Shown one piece after another: positions 36,006 to 48,552 of a stretch of DNA of 64,000 nucleotides (position 1 is the stretch's first letter; each line of letters starts with the position of its first letter). The translations under genes were made by a program, and so were the position numbers. The DNA is from Epichloe hybrida (lineage: Eukaryota > Ascomycota > Sordariomycetes > Hypocreales > Clavicipitaceae), in contig JAFEKR010000036.1 of assembly GCA_019022495.1 (NCBI GenBank), positions 186,001 to 250,000 on the forward strand, written 5' to 3'. Below the pieces are notes generated by a model that was given only the letters and a program-made list of their open reading frames with translations, searched no databases and was not told the DNA's origin.

Positions 36006-36633
36006 TACTAATATTACTTAGAATATTATTAGTGTTAAAGTTTAATAAAATATATATAACTAATAAATAAATAAAATATAAATACTAGTAATTAGAAGTA
36101 AATTACTATAGTAAAAGCTATAGTTTTTAATAACTTAGTATTTTAAGGTTTTTAAAAATATTAATATTATAAAAATGTTTTCTTTTTTATGTTTTTTAAA
36201 ATAATAAAAGTAAGATAATAGTAATAATAGTAATAATAGCAATTAAGGTTATTAAAGTTATTAAATCTCTTATAATAAGTATAGTATATTATATAAAAGT
36301 TAGTCTTACTATTATTTTTAAAAATAAGTTAAACTTATTTCTATAGCTTATTTAAGCTATATAGGGTAACTAAAATATACTATTAAGAATCTATTAAAAT
36401 ATTATAAATATTATAAATATTTTCTATTATATTCTTTCTTTATATATTATTATAATAAGATATATAAAGTTACTATATATAACTTCTTAAAGCTTTAGAA
36501 TTATAAAGCTTAAAGTAATATTTAATTAGTTTAAATAGTAAATAAATAGTTTAAGCTTTTTTTAAGTTCTTATTTTATTAATAATAATATTTAAGTACTA
36601 AGTATATAGTCTATTAACTTATAGATTTTTATT

Positions 36634-39600
36634 ACCTTTGCATACTTTTCCGCACTGACCCCAAGGTTTGGAATTGCCTCTAAAATACAAATCATATTAA
36701 TATTTAAAATCCTTACCTTTATTTCTCCCCCCCTATAATATCACACTATAATAAAGCTAGTAATAGGAGTGTAAATAAAATACTAATAGTAATTAACATA
36801 GGCTTAGGAGGGCTAGCTTAGAGTAACTACTACCTAAATATAGGAATAAAATAGTTTAATATCTAAAGGAGTAAAGATAACCTAATAGTAAACTAAAACT
36901 AATTTATATACCCTAAAGATATAAAATATTATAATAAGATTACTAGCCTTATCCTAAGTAATAAAGTTACCTAAGTATAGTATATTATACTTACTATAGC
37001 TAACTAGGTAGTAAACCATGCCTAAGCTAAAATAAGAACTATAAACACTAATAATAGTAATATCTATACTACTAAAGAAGTATTAAAAATAGCCCTTAAG
37101 AAGGCTATTAGGGAGAAAGCTAAAGATAATAACTCCTTAACCTAGGCTAGTATTATAGCTAGGCTTGCCTTAAAATAACTAAATACTAACCTCCTCTCTC
37201 TCTAAGTCCCTAGAAGATAATATAAAGAAGTACTTATAAAAGGAAACACTAAATAAGAATTACTTTAGTCTAGGGGCGTAGAAGATATAGTTATAGCTAT
37301 AAATAAAGCTATTAGGTAAGCCTTAGTAGTAGTAACTAGAAGACTCCCTAGTAAGGATATAATTATTACCTTTAAAGGAAATATAGTATAGTATAGAGAA
37401 AACTAAAAATAGATTACTAAAGTGTTTAGCCTAGAAGTAGCTATTTACTACTATATACTTAGTGTTATTATTAAGGGTTTCCTAATAAAGTATATATCTA
37501 TTAAAAACCTAGTAATAGAAATTAGAAAAGTAAATAAAGTAAATATAATTAAGGTAACTATAAGATACCCCTAGGGTAAGAATACCTAGTAAACTACCCT
37601 AATTCTTAGACTAGCTAAAGTTAAAGATACTAATAAGATATACTAAGATAAAATAGTCTTTAAAGTAAAGCTATTTTAAACTAAACTATATAATAAAACC
37701 TTATAACTTAGATAGTGCTATAATTACTTTTAAATAGGATATATTACTAAGTTTTATAAGGTAATACTAAGGTATAGTAAGTGTAAAGCTAGCTAGTATA
37801 AAGATAGTAAGGCATTATACCTAATAATAAATAAATAACTTAAGGAAAACTATATCCTATACTTTAGACTATACCTAGCCTAGTCTAGAGACTACTTAAT
37901 ACTAAAAGAAAAGTAAAATATAGTAAAGGCTAGTTACCTAAAATAACTATTTTACTTTACCTCTAGCTCCCTTAGTAAGAACCTAGCTCTAGCCTAAGAG
38001 AGAGCTAGTATAGCTATAAAACCTATAGTAATAATAGGAAGAAAAAGAGGTTAACTTATAAATATAAAGTAAAGCACTAAATAGCTAAGAGCTAGGAGCA
38101 TTAAGTACTACGTAAAATAACTTAGGGCTAGAATAAAACTAGCATAGGATAGCTAAGACTTACTACTACCCCCCTAATTAACATAGTAATATTATAAGTC
38201 CTTTTCTAAAATATAAATAAGAAGGATAGCTTAATATATATTATACTCTATTACTAAACTAATATAAATATAATAGTAATCTAAGAGTAAGAATATATAA
38301 AATATCTATAGCCCCTTATACTAGGCCTTGCCTAGTTCTAACTTGCATACTATAATAGGTATAATGCTATATATATTAATAAGAAACATAATATAAGGTT
38401 ATAGTTAGCCTAGGGAGGGCCTAACTAGTTACTAGTGAAAATTCATAGGATTAATATTTATTCCCTTTATTTAGAAGGTTATAGTAATAACTAGAACACC
38501 CTTATATAAGATATTAATATAAAGACACTATATAACTAAAGTGTATTTATAGGAGATTTTAACTAAAAGCATTCTCTCTAGGATAAGCTAAATAAAACTA
38601 CTAATAAAGTAAATAAGCTACTAGAACTTATAAGCTAGTAAAGGCTTAGACTAGTAATGCCTTAAGGGGAACTAACTAGATAATATAAGGATAATAAGGA
38701 TAGTACTATAGACTTAGCGTAGGTAACCCTAGATATCTAAGTTTACTATAAAGGAGTAAAAAACCTTACTAAATCTAACTATATCCTATAGCTAATTAGT
38801 ATTTTCACTAGCCTATAAGATAATATCCTATAGGCCCTTAGACATACGTAAAATATAATAAATAAACCGTATATAAAGGCAAAGGTAGTAGTATACTTTT
38901 AACCTAAAAACGCCCTAGATTTATAAGATAAAGAAGGGATAAATATATACGTTACTTAGCTTATTATAAACCTTTAATAAATAGTGGATAAGGTAGCCTT
39001 ATAGAAGCCCTAGGGGCTCCCTAGCCTAGAGGTATAGTAGTTAAGGATAGTTAAAGAGGTAGTTACTATAGCTAGATAGGTAAAGAGATAATAAAGATAA
39101 TAGAGAATAGAAGTAAACTAGTAAGCTTATACTAAGGTAAATAAGGACTAAGAATAGGTTATTAAAACTAAGAGAAGAAATATATAGAGAGATACCTTAT
39201 AAAAGGCTAATATATAAAGAAAGGATAAGGGAGTGTAAAGACTAGAGAGATAGGCCTAGCTTTAAAGCTAAGCCCCCTTAAAACTACCTAGGCTACTAAA
39301 GCTAAAAATAACTAAAAATAACTTAAACCTAGCTACTATATATAAGAATAAAGTAAGCATACTAGCACTAAGGTTTTTCCTTAAGCTTATAGTAAACCTT
39401 TTCTAAATCCTAGACCTTACCTTCCTAAAGCTAGATAACACACTATTCCTAGATAATAACTAGTTTAAACTAGAAGAGATATTAGATATTATATTAAATA
39501 TAGCTAGCTAGAAAGCACTAGGTAATAATAAGCTCCTAGTAAGCCTTATTAAGGCCTATAATAAGCTAGTAAAAGAAGCTATAGTCTAGCTCCTAAATAC

Positions 39601-42600
39601 TATCCTTAAAGTAAGGTATTTCCTAGCCTAATTTTAGACTACTAGAGTAGTAATAATTAGGAAACTAGGTAAGATAATAAAAGAGATAAGGAGGGCTAAT
39701 ACTTAGAGGCTTATCTCCTTACTAAATATTATAGGAAAAATTATAGAAGTAGTAATTATAAAGTAACTTATAGCCTTTACTAAGGTAAAAGGACTTCTCC
39801 TAAAGCTATAAATAGGGAATAGGATAAATAGGTTAATAAAGACTATAATTAAGGTCTTAGTAAAGTGCGTAAAAGAGGCCTAGAGTAAGGGTAAAATTAC
39901 CTTACTTACTTAGATAAATATCTTATTTACTTTTAATAGAGTTAGCTACCTATACTTAATTTACTTACTAATCCTAATAGAAATCCCTTACTAGCTAATA
40001 GCTATAATATAAAGCTTCCTAGTAAATAGAATAAGCTAGCTTAGCTTTAATAAAGGACTTTCTAAACCCTTTAAGATTAAGGCTAGTACCTTATAAGGAT
40101 TTTCTCTTTTACTAATTCTCTTCCTCCTTTACTTTATAGAACTTTATATATACCTTTAGGCTATTCTAAGTATAGTAATAATTAGATTTACTAATAATAT
40201 AAATATTATAGTATTTAGTAAAAATATAGTATAAACCTAAAGAAAACTTAAGGTTACTTAGAAGATTTATAAGGAATAAGTAAAGGAAGTAAGAGTAAAG
40301 TTTAACCTAGTAAAAACTAAACTTATATACTTTAGTAAGGCCTATAGGCCCTTATAAGCTAGGGTCTAGCTTAGTATAAAGGAGATAGTGCTAATAGAGA
40401 TATACTAATTTCTTAAGGTATAGGTAAATAGGAAACTTAACTAAAGTGCTTATAAGAATATCCTTAAGGGAAAACTAGCCTAGTAATAGCTTATACTCTC
40501 TATATTAGTAGTGTTAGTATAGGGCATTAGCTTTAGAGATACCTAGCTTATATATATATAAGTAGTCTAGCTTATTCTTACCTATAAGGTAAGTGCTTAT
40601 TATACCCTAACTAAGAAAGAAGGAAAACTATAAGAAATAGTTAGAAGTTTTATAGTAAACTAATTAACTTATCTTTAGACTATAGCTAGAGTATTTAAGG
40701 CTATACTAATTACTTAGCTAGAAGTTAAAACCTATATCCCCCCCTAGACCTTTACTTAAATAAGATAAAGCAAAAGTTTAAGAAAAGGATTATACTTAGT
40801 AAAATAATAAATAAAATATAGGCTATAGCTAACTTAGTATAAATAGTACTATAATATAGAAGAAAACCCTTACTTACTAATAATAAACTAGATATATAAC
40901 TATATAAAGAGTAAAAGAAAAGATAGAAAAACTAGTATTTTAATAGGTAATAGAGATAATATAGGCATAAGAGAGAGCTAATAAAGAACTGCTTACTTAC
41001 CTATAACCTAAAGGAAATCTAGAAATTTCACACTAGGCTTAATAAGTATATTTTCTTTATAATAGTATAATTATATATAGGAAAGATTAGCCTTAATAAG
41101 TTCCTTTTCTAAAGGTATGTTCCTAGGGTAGCTTTACCCCTATATAGCTATAGTTATATAGTTAAAGACTAGTACTATATAATTATTAACTACGCTAACT
41201 ATAACTATAAATACCCCTAAATAAGATAGCCTAAAGATATATAGGAGGTAAGGCTAGCCTTAGATAATCCCCTAAAGGTAAGATATATTATAAAGTAATT
41301 CCTTAGTATAAGAAAACTCTAATACTATATATTAGTATAAGACCTAGCCTTTAGTTAATATAAACTAGGGGAGGATCTAGGCTACCCTAGAGGTAACTAA
41401 ACTAACTAATAAATAGACACTGTAAATAACTAGAAAGGCACTAGGTAAAATAGTATAGCTATAGAGGTAAGCTAGATATAAGGTAAAATCATACTATAAT
41501 AGGAAGACTATAGGTCTAGAATAGTTATTAGATTAATTTTAAGTTAAAAAGCTATAGGTATTATTTTATACTAGCTTACTACTACCCCTTTACTAACTTA
41601 AAATTAGCCTTATTTCTCCTTAGGAATAAGGATTATATTCTTTATTACCTTACTCTTACCCTTAGCTAATAGGCTAGTGGCTAGGAGCTAGTTTATCTTT
41701 ATTACTTAGGTATTAAGCTACTAGAGCTAAAAGATAACCTTATTATATTATTCCTTTATAAACCTAGACCTAGCTAGGTCTAGGCTTACTATAGTAATGC
41801 TTTGTTTTTTCTTAGCGTGGTTTTTAGTATAGAGTTTCTTAACTTAAGCTATATAGTTCTCTAAGGCCTAGATAATTAAAGTTAGCTATAAAATAAAGCT
41901 ATTACTAAGCTAAAGTAAAACTACTTATATTACTCCTAGTAACTATACTAGCCTAGGTCTTAACTAACTACTAATATTCCCCTTACTAGCTAGTAATATT
42001 TAGCTATAAGCAAATTAGCACTAGAGTAAGCTTAGAATAAGCGTAGGAGTTAATATTACCTTAATATATATATAATTATAAACCTAATAATTAAAATAGG
42101 CATTAGACATTACCCCTTTATATATAAATTAGCCTTACCCTTAGACTAGAAATAAACTAACTTACTAATAATATTATAGCACTAATAGCCCTTATTTTTA
42201 ATAGATTATATCTTATAAGATATACACTAAATCTCTTATAGCTTACCTAGCTACCCTAGGTTAGACCTAGAAATAAGGTAAATAAAGGTAAAGGGGACTT
42301 ACTTCTAAGCCTTTTATCTTTACTTAATCTAATTACTTCTAGGTTAAGGACTTCCTTAAATACTTATCTAAGGTTATAAGTTCCTAGGTAAGTTAAAGCT
42401 AGAATAGCACTAAAAATAAGGTACTTATAAAGCTTAGTAATATTATAGTATGTTTTTCTATGTAAAATATTAGTATTTAAACTAGCACTAGACTAAAGAA
42501 GCCTTAAATAGCTTCTAAAAGGGATAGGAAGGAAAAGAACCTATAGGAAATTTATTATAAGAAAAGGAAAAAGATTAAAACCTTAAGGGAAAAGAAGCTC

Positions 42601-43210
42601 TCTTTTATACTTAAGAGAGAGAGAGAGGGGGACTAACTATAATATTAGCTAGAAAATAAAGTATAAGATAAGTAAATATATAGATAGTATATAACTAATC
42701 TAGGAGTAAAACCGCTTAGTTACTAAGCCTAAATTACTTACCCTTTACTATAATTAAATAAAACTATATACTTAGACTTTATAAGATATTTAGACTAATA
42801 CTAGGTTAGATTTAGCTAAAAAGTAAGGCACTAAAAGAGTTAGAAGTAAAGTAAATAAAAAGTAAATTATTATTATAAATCTAAATTCACTATACCCTAG
42901 GGTAAAGTAAGAGACATAAAGCTAGGTTAAAGTAAGACTAGACTAGCACTAAAGGGAGCTAGTTAGGACTATTACTATACTTTTTCCTTTCTTTTTTTTT
43001 ATTTTCTTTAGGATAAGGCTAGCGTAAGCTAGCACTAAACACCTATAATTAATTATACCTAATGCGGTGTAAACCTAGAAGAGAGTTAGCGCTAGCCTAT
43101 TAATAGATATAAGGGGGTTTTTCTTCCTAGTAAAGGGTTTTCCCTCTTAACTAAGCAAATAGAGTACTAGGAATAGCTACATAGTTAGCTAGCTAGCGTA
43201 AAGAATATAT
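36634..43210 (+). mobile_element. Full-length LINE (Tad/I-type), RIP-degraded
   Basis: 6.6 kb, flanked by a 13-bp target duplication atagatttttatt (36621-36633 and 43211-43223). Plus-strand coding remnants: ORF1-like region with zinc-knuckle-like codons near 37.7-37.8 kb, APE endonuclease near 38.43-38.77 kb (GDFN block at about 38.55 kb, IDLAW-type block near 38.71 kb), RT near 39.4-40.5 kb (RLISLLNIIGKIIEVVI at about 39.70 kb) and a C-terminal Cys-rich/RNase H region to about 41.3 kb. A long 1.9-kb 3' region follows and ends in (TA)n. All frames are interrupted. Tad-like assignment is by block order; clade not certain. Confidence 0.8.
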
Positions 43211-45094
43211 ATAGATTTTTATTTAGATTTCTAATTTAATTTAATTATATTAGTTTAGGGTATTTTTGAATTAAATTAATTAAATTAATAAAAGAAATAT
43301 AAAATAATTCCTAATAATAGTAAATAAAATAATTAGAAGGTTTTTCTTAAAGTTATATTAGTAAAATAAAGTAATAAGTATAATAGTATTATTAAAAAGT
43401 TATAATATTATATATAACACTAGTTATAGTAAAATGTTTAAAATAATATAATATTATAAATTATATAACTAATTAGATAAAATAGCTAATAATAAAAGGT
43501 TTCTATTAACTAATTCTCTTTTAATCCTAATAATAACCTTAGCTAATAAAAAGTCCACTTTTTTTTTTTACCTAACAATACATTTGTATTGTTTGTAGTT
43601 AGTGTAGTTACTACACTAACTACACTACAAAATAATTTGTATTTAATACAATACAATACAATAAATACAAATTTTTTCAAATACAATACAAATACAAATT
43701 TTTCCGAAAAAATACAATAAATACAATACAAACAATACTCTGCATACTACACTACAAGGAGATTTTTCTACTACATGTAGTATTTGTAGTATTTTGTAGT
43801 ATTTGTAGTATTTTGTTATATTTAGTAATATAATAGCTTATAATAGCTTATAATAGCTTATAATAGCTTATAAATTTATTAGCTATTAGTATTAATAAGT
43901 ATTTCCTTTAAGTAAAAATCATATATATAAGTAAAAAAGCTATAAAGAAGTAAGTTATAGTTATAATAACTTACTTATAAACTCACTTTTATAAAAATCC
44001 CTCTCTTTTAAGTAAAAATTATATATTTAAGTAAGAAAGCTATAAAGAAGTTACTTATAGTTATAAAGACCTATTTATAGACTTACTTTTATAAAAATTC
44101 CTTTATTTAAGTAAAAATCATATATTTAAGCAAGAAAGCTATAAAGAAGTTACCTATAGTTATAAGGACCCACTTTTGGACCCACTTTTATATAATATTT
44201 AAGTAAGAAAGCTATAAAGAAGTTACTAATAGTTATAAGGACCTACTTTTAGACCTACTTTTAGACCTGTTTTTAAAAAAAACTATATTATTAAGTAAGA
44301 ATACTAAAGATAATCTATATTATTTAACTTACTTTTAAAGCTTATTTTTAAATAACTTTAATACTAAGGAAAATTCATTATATATATTTATTAAATCTAT
44401 AATTAAATATTTAAGTTCTTTTTAAGTAACTTTACTTAGTACTTTTACTATTCCTTTTACTAAAAAAACCCTTAAAGTTAATATAATTATTTATAACTCT
44501 AATAAAATAGCTATATTACTAGGAACTTCTTTATTAGTTAAATTTTAATATTCTCTTATTAATAAGATAGTTATATATATATATATAATATTATTAGAGT
44601 TTTAGTCTTATTTATATATAATAAAAAATAATTTCTTTAGGGTAATTCCTATATTTTAAGTAAAAAAAGCATACTAAAATAAATAGTAAATCTAAAGAAA
44701 AAGATATTAAGATAAAGTAACCTTTATAATTAAGGGAAAAAATAGGTTATAATTATAAACTAAAATATACCTTATTTAGCTTCTATATACCTATAATTAG
44801 CTTAATAATCTAAATAATCTTAAAATTTAAGAATTTATAACTAAATAACTAAATTATGATAAAAAAAAACAGCTAATATTAACTTAATTAAAAAAAATCT
44901 AAGGAATATTATAAAACTATATAATACCCCACTTTTTTTTCTACTAATACTATATTTGTAGTATTTATAGTGTAGTGTAGTATTTACTACACTATACTAC
45001 ATACTACACTACACTAAAATCTACTACACTACATACTACAACGAAAGCCAAAATACTACATTTACTACACTACATGCAAAGCTCTGGTTACTAT

Positions 45095-45800
45095 ACTAAC
45101 TAAAGAATAGGGGAAACTATATATAATTACTAGTAAAAGGATTTTAATTAGTAAGTGCTTCTTAAAGTCTAGGTACTTAGTCTAAAGATAGTATATATAT
45201 AAGTAAATATAGAAGTAAATTATATTTAGCTTTATAGTAAAAGAATATAAATTAAGAGTTAAAGAGTTAAGGTAAATAAAGTATAAATAAGGTTAATTAA
45301 AGTTAACTATATTTACTAGAGGAAAAAGGTTATAATATAATAAGGAGTTATAGATAAATTTATATATAAGCGCTATCTATTATTTATTATTATTTTAATT
45401 TAGCTAATACTTAGTAAATAACTATAGGGTACCTAGTAAAAGCTATTTAAAAGCCTAGCTATAAGTAAGGGGGTAATTATAAGGTCTTACTTATAATAAT
45501 AATACACTAGCACACCCTATAGGCTAGTAAGGCCTTAGGGCTAGGTTTATATAATACTAGTAAGCTACTAGCTATAAGATAATAACTTATATATATAATA
45601 CACTTAGACTTAGTAAGCTTTAGTTAATATACTAAAGCCCCTATACCTCTTGCCTAGCTACTATTGTTCTCACAATTTTACTAGGACTATTTAGTACCTT
45701 TATACCCCTATAAAATCCCTAATAGCTTTACTTACTATAGCTACTTATAGCTAATAGCTAATAGTGCTTGCTCCGCGTGAGGCTTGTAGCAAGTGTAAAA
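45095..45800 (+). other. AT-rich tail of the nested block
   Basis: RIP-type sequence that resumes after the hAT family-2 insertion, probably the 3' part and LTR of the Gypsy element (ggggtaattata-type motif at about 45466 resembles one at 3459-3500 of the first Gypsy). No frame readable. Boundary with the mariner end at about 45.8 kb not resolved. Confidence 0.4.
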
Positions 45801-45819
45801 TCATTCAGGGGTTAGACTA

Positions 45820-46005
45820 TATCCGAAGACGACAAGTCGCTAATAATGGGGGGGGGAGTCCGCATTTCTTCGACGCAGGCCGGCAAGGCCCCGCCTCGTA
45901 CCTGCCGGATGAGGAATGGGTTGGTTGAGTTAGTTAGGAGACGTTAAGCATCTCCTTATGTACTGTGCTCATTTATTTATCTTATTTATCGTAGCTAGGC
46001 AACTA
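45820..46005. other. Short GC-rich spacer
   Basis: Unmutated balanced DNA with a G9 run, between two transposon borders. Nothing coding seen. Confidence 0.5.
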
Positions 46006-46343
46006 AACACGCATATGTCAAAAATTGAACACGCATATGCTATTCCTAATCAAGATAGACAGCCTACCCACCTGTACTTAGTGTACTCGCGTCTATTAAT
46101 CTTTGTAGCTTTATTAAGCATTCCCTAATAATTGCTATTACTAATAATATAATTTTTTTTTAAATTAATAACCTACTAGTAGGGCGTCTATAATAGCTTT
46201 AAAAACACAGAAGGTATTGTAATTAACTTAATAAAGCTATAAAGATTAATAAACGCAAGCCACACTAAAAATAGGTAAGTAGGCCGTCCATCCCGATTAG
46301 GACTAACGGCATATGCGTGTTCAATTTTTGACATATGCGTGTT
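46006..46343. mobile_element. 338-bp MITE with about 42-bp inverted repeats, TA target
   Basis: Inverted ends AACACGCATATGTCAAAAAT, each containing a second aacacgcatatg copy, meet their complement at about 46300-46343. TA dinucleotides flank both sides (46004-46005, 46344-46345), so mariner-type. The 64-residue minus-strand frame crossing it is a by-product of the repeat. Confidence 0.8.
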
Positions 46344-47161
46344 TAGGCGTCCATCGTAGCTACTGTTATTAGGGGTGCGCACTCCGTTTTTGGCTGTTTG
46401 GCCTAGCTTATTAGCGAGACTCCACTTGGAGATTACCTTGTGGGAAGTGTTAGAGATATTGCAGCCTCACATCGTAGCCTCAAATCTAAGGCACCACACT
46501 TGCTATTCACTCTTTGTTTAACAATGCAGATTCCTACATTACGTTTTATAATAGGCTTTGTTTGTACACTTAATTCACTTATCTAATAGACTTTCTATTA
46601 CTTAGGTCTTTGTTAAGAGCTTTACAGCTTATATATAGCTTCCTTTCTTGCTATCAAATTCTAGAATTCCTAGATAGTTATTTATCTTTCTCTTCTCTTC
46701 TCTTCTAATCACTCTTTGACATGGCCTGCATCCTTCCACAGAAAGTGTCTGGCGTTTTTTCTTGGCAATGCAGCCCCCAATGGCTCATTACATTTTTTTT
46801 TTTTTTCGAAGCACAACGGGCTTCGGAGCAGAGCTAACTGGACCAGGGCTGGCTGCCCGAGACAATGCGGGCGCGGGCGGGCGAGCGACCTCGTGATTTC
46901 TTCATTCTCCCGTCAAAGCGAGACTTGGCGGCTTGGCGGCGTGCCGATCCCCCTTGGCGTAGAACGCCACGGCTTTTACCGCAAATCGCAGATGACGTAC
47001 TCCGTGGGGAAGAGGCAGCGTTCACTTTCCATAACTTCAAAAGCGCGCCGTTGACGAGTCCAAATCCAGGCAATCTCAGTAACCTCGTTGCCACCTATAC
47101 ATACGGAGCACGTCGGAAAGAGCACGAAAAAAAAAAGAAGAAGAAGAAGAAGAAGCACGAC
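46344..47161 (+). other. Intergenic region with orphan promoter-like signals
   Basis: A TATA-like ttatatatag at about 46628-46637, then a CT-rich tract (tctttctcttctcttctctt at about 46690), then ATG at 46721 opening a 38-codon frame only. From about 46.72 kb the sequence is GC-balanced and leads into the Alt a 1-like gene, whose leader is purine-rich (aaaagaagaagaagaagaag before the ATG). Longer frames here are shadows. Confidence 0.45.
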
Positions 47162-47757
47162 ATGAAGTCCACCACTGCACTCGTCTACGGCCTCGCCGCC
47201 GCCGCCGCCGCAGCCATCGCGGCTCCTACAGACGCCCAGCCATTGCGCACCGAGGACATCTCCATCACCGACCTCTTTGTGCGCAAACACGTCACCGGCA
47301 GTGAAGAAAGGATCGACTCCGTCGGCTTCAAGCTAAGCGGCGACAACGCCACCGACCTCGACTGCGTGGCGCAGAACCCAGAGTTTCCGGACCCGAAAAG
47401 GGCGACTGACTGCGGCACGTCTAAATACCGCTTCACCCTGCGCCCTGGCAGGGATGGGTCCGGGTTCATGCTGCGTATCTATCATGAGCTCGGTACTGCG
47501 TACGTTTTTTTTTTTTCTTTGTCTGTTTCTCTCTGTTCTGTCTTCTTCGCCCCGCGCCCTGCCCTTTTGTTTGCTCCAGAATCATCGCGTTGGCTGACGA
47601 GAAAGGGGGTTTCCGGGATAGCGTCGGACTCTGGGGTCAAGGGAATTGCCCTCTTCACTGCCATACTGTCGGTAGCGGGCCCAGCGATGTTGCCTGTACG
47701 CAGGTCGCGGATTTGAAAATTGTCCTTGGCTCGTCGGGTCCCCCCGTTGATCCCTGA
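47162..47757 (+). CDS. Alt a 1-like (AA1-like) secreted protein
   Basis: Two exons, 47162-47499 and 47580-47757, with a GT-AG intron of 80 nt (CT-rich, ...TTTGCTCCAG); 171 residues. Residues 1-25 are an Ala-rich signal peptide. The mature part has the family outline: a start like ISITDLFVRKH, a beta-strand SVGFKLSG, a Cys before and a Cys after an N/D-rich loop (LDC...TDCG), then SKYRFTLR, and after the intron VGLWGQGNC-PLHC and SDVACTQ with the second cysteine set. The C-terminus is short and Pro-rich. Alt a 1-like proteins are secreted beta-barrel proteins specific to ascomycetes, including allergens and elicitors. Exact function unknown. The gene lies between two mariner MITEs. Confidence 0.78.
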
Positions 47758-47880
47758 TCTGATATCGGGCTCGCTCACGACACTATGCAGAAAATCTGGG
47801 CGTCCCAGGCTTCATATTGTATAGCATTGAGGAACAAAATAGTGGGAGATTTTTTTTTAATCCTAATTCGATTGCCTCTA

Positions 47881-48397
47881 CGGATGTCCAAGTCAAAAGT
47901 CGTGTCCCCTGCACGCTGCTGCCTAGAGTGGCCTAAGGCATTAACGTAGTAGCCTAAGGCACACAAATAGTCTAGAATAATATAAGGAAAATTAAATAAG
48001 GTATCTTTACTATATAAACTATATATAAAAGTAACTTATCCTAGTTATTATTAGATTCTTCCTTTATATTACTAGAATCTAAGGCATTAAGGTTATTAAA
48101 ACTATTAGGACTATTAAGCTTATAAGGGTTAAAAACCCACCTTCTTTTATTATTATTAATATTATATAATAAGCGAAGATAAAAGTAGCTAGGTAAGGGA
48201 AGCAGCTAGATAAGGCAAAAGCTAGCTAACTTTAGTAATAGTTATAGCACTAGTAGTAAAAGCAAGCAAAGAGAGGGGAACTAGAGAAGAGGTAAGCCTC
48301 TTATTTAATTTACCTAGTAAGACTATGACCCCGCTAGCTAATTACATCCTTAACTAGGGTCGCGTGCAGGGGACACGACTTTTGACTTGGACATCCG
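47881..48397 (-). mobile_element. 517-bp mariner-derived MITE (internal deletion)
   Basis: Perfect inverted repeats of about 37 bp (cggatgtccaagtcaaaagt... at 47881; complement ending at 48397), TA on both sides (47879-47880, 48398-48399). The segment 47881 to about 48175 is the reverse of the right end of the mariner element at about 20.70-20.98 kb, and 48175-48397 shows the otherwise missing left end. So it is an internally deleted derivative of that element. It begins 124 bp after the stop of the Alt a 1-like gene. Confidence 0.88.
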
Positions 48398-48552
48398 TAC
48401 GTCGCTTGAATCCTCAACTTGCTATATAATGGATCCATTGACCTAACTGCCCATGTCGATCGAACCTGCGTACTATGGAATTATCTTTTGAGATTACAAG
48501 TCGTGTTCTCCACTCTCAAGGCACATCTTATTTGGAAGAGAACCAAGGATTA

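Larger units (their letters stand above)
33414..43742 (+). mobile_element. Non-autonomous hAT family-1 element nested in hAT family 2
   Basis: Ends TAGAGTATTG (first base RIPped) and CAATACTCTG, exact 8-bp duplicates catactac at 33406-33413 and 43743-43750, the target being the subterminal repeat of the family-2 element. Contains an expanded 10-bp minisatellite, a short LINE fragment and the long LINE at 36634-43210. No ORF of its own. Confidence 0.85.
33359..45086. mobile_element. Non-autonomous hAT family-2 element hosting a family-1 copy
   Basis: Ends CAGAGCTTTG and CAAAGCTCTG, flanked by exact 8-bp duplicates gttactat (33351-33358 and 45087-45094). Only about 1.4 kb is its own (33359-33413 and 43751-45086); that part has ctacactac-type subterminal repeats and no ORF. 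Near 43.93-44.28 kb it carries four or five imperfect copies of a unit around aagtaagaaagctataaagaagtta. A family-1 hAT with a LINE inside fills the rest. Confidence 0.85.
24268..45817. mobile_element. Tc1/mariner-type element expanded to 21.5 kb by nested insertions
   Basis: Inverted ends GTCTAACCCCTGTATGATTT (24268 onward) and its complement ending at 45817 match over about 25 bp with one mismatch and are flanked by TA on both sides (24266-24267, 45818-45819). Everything between is other transposons: Gypsy, LINEs, two hAT families, TRIM-like units and a MITE. I could not recognise the original transposase; remaining native sequence is probably only 24.27-24.37 kb and about 45.7-45.8 kb. A smaller alternative: the ends belong to a MITE that was the landing site. 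Confidence 0.65.

Noticed and set aside
24268..45817. Starship-type giant element
   Set aside because: No DUF3435-type captain gene or cargo genes; the length is explained by ordinary nested transposons.
46188..46382. 64-codon minus-strand frame
   Set aside because: Formed by the inverted repeat of the MITE at 46006-46343.
46865..47716. 283-codon frame as the full Alt a 1-like protein
   Set aside because: The first 99 codons precede the signal peptide and the last part reads through an intron; the two-exon model gives the family C-terminus.
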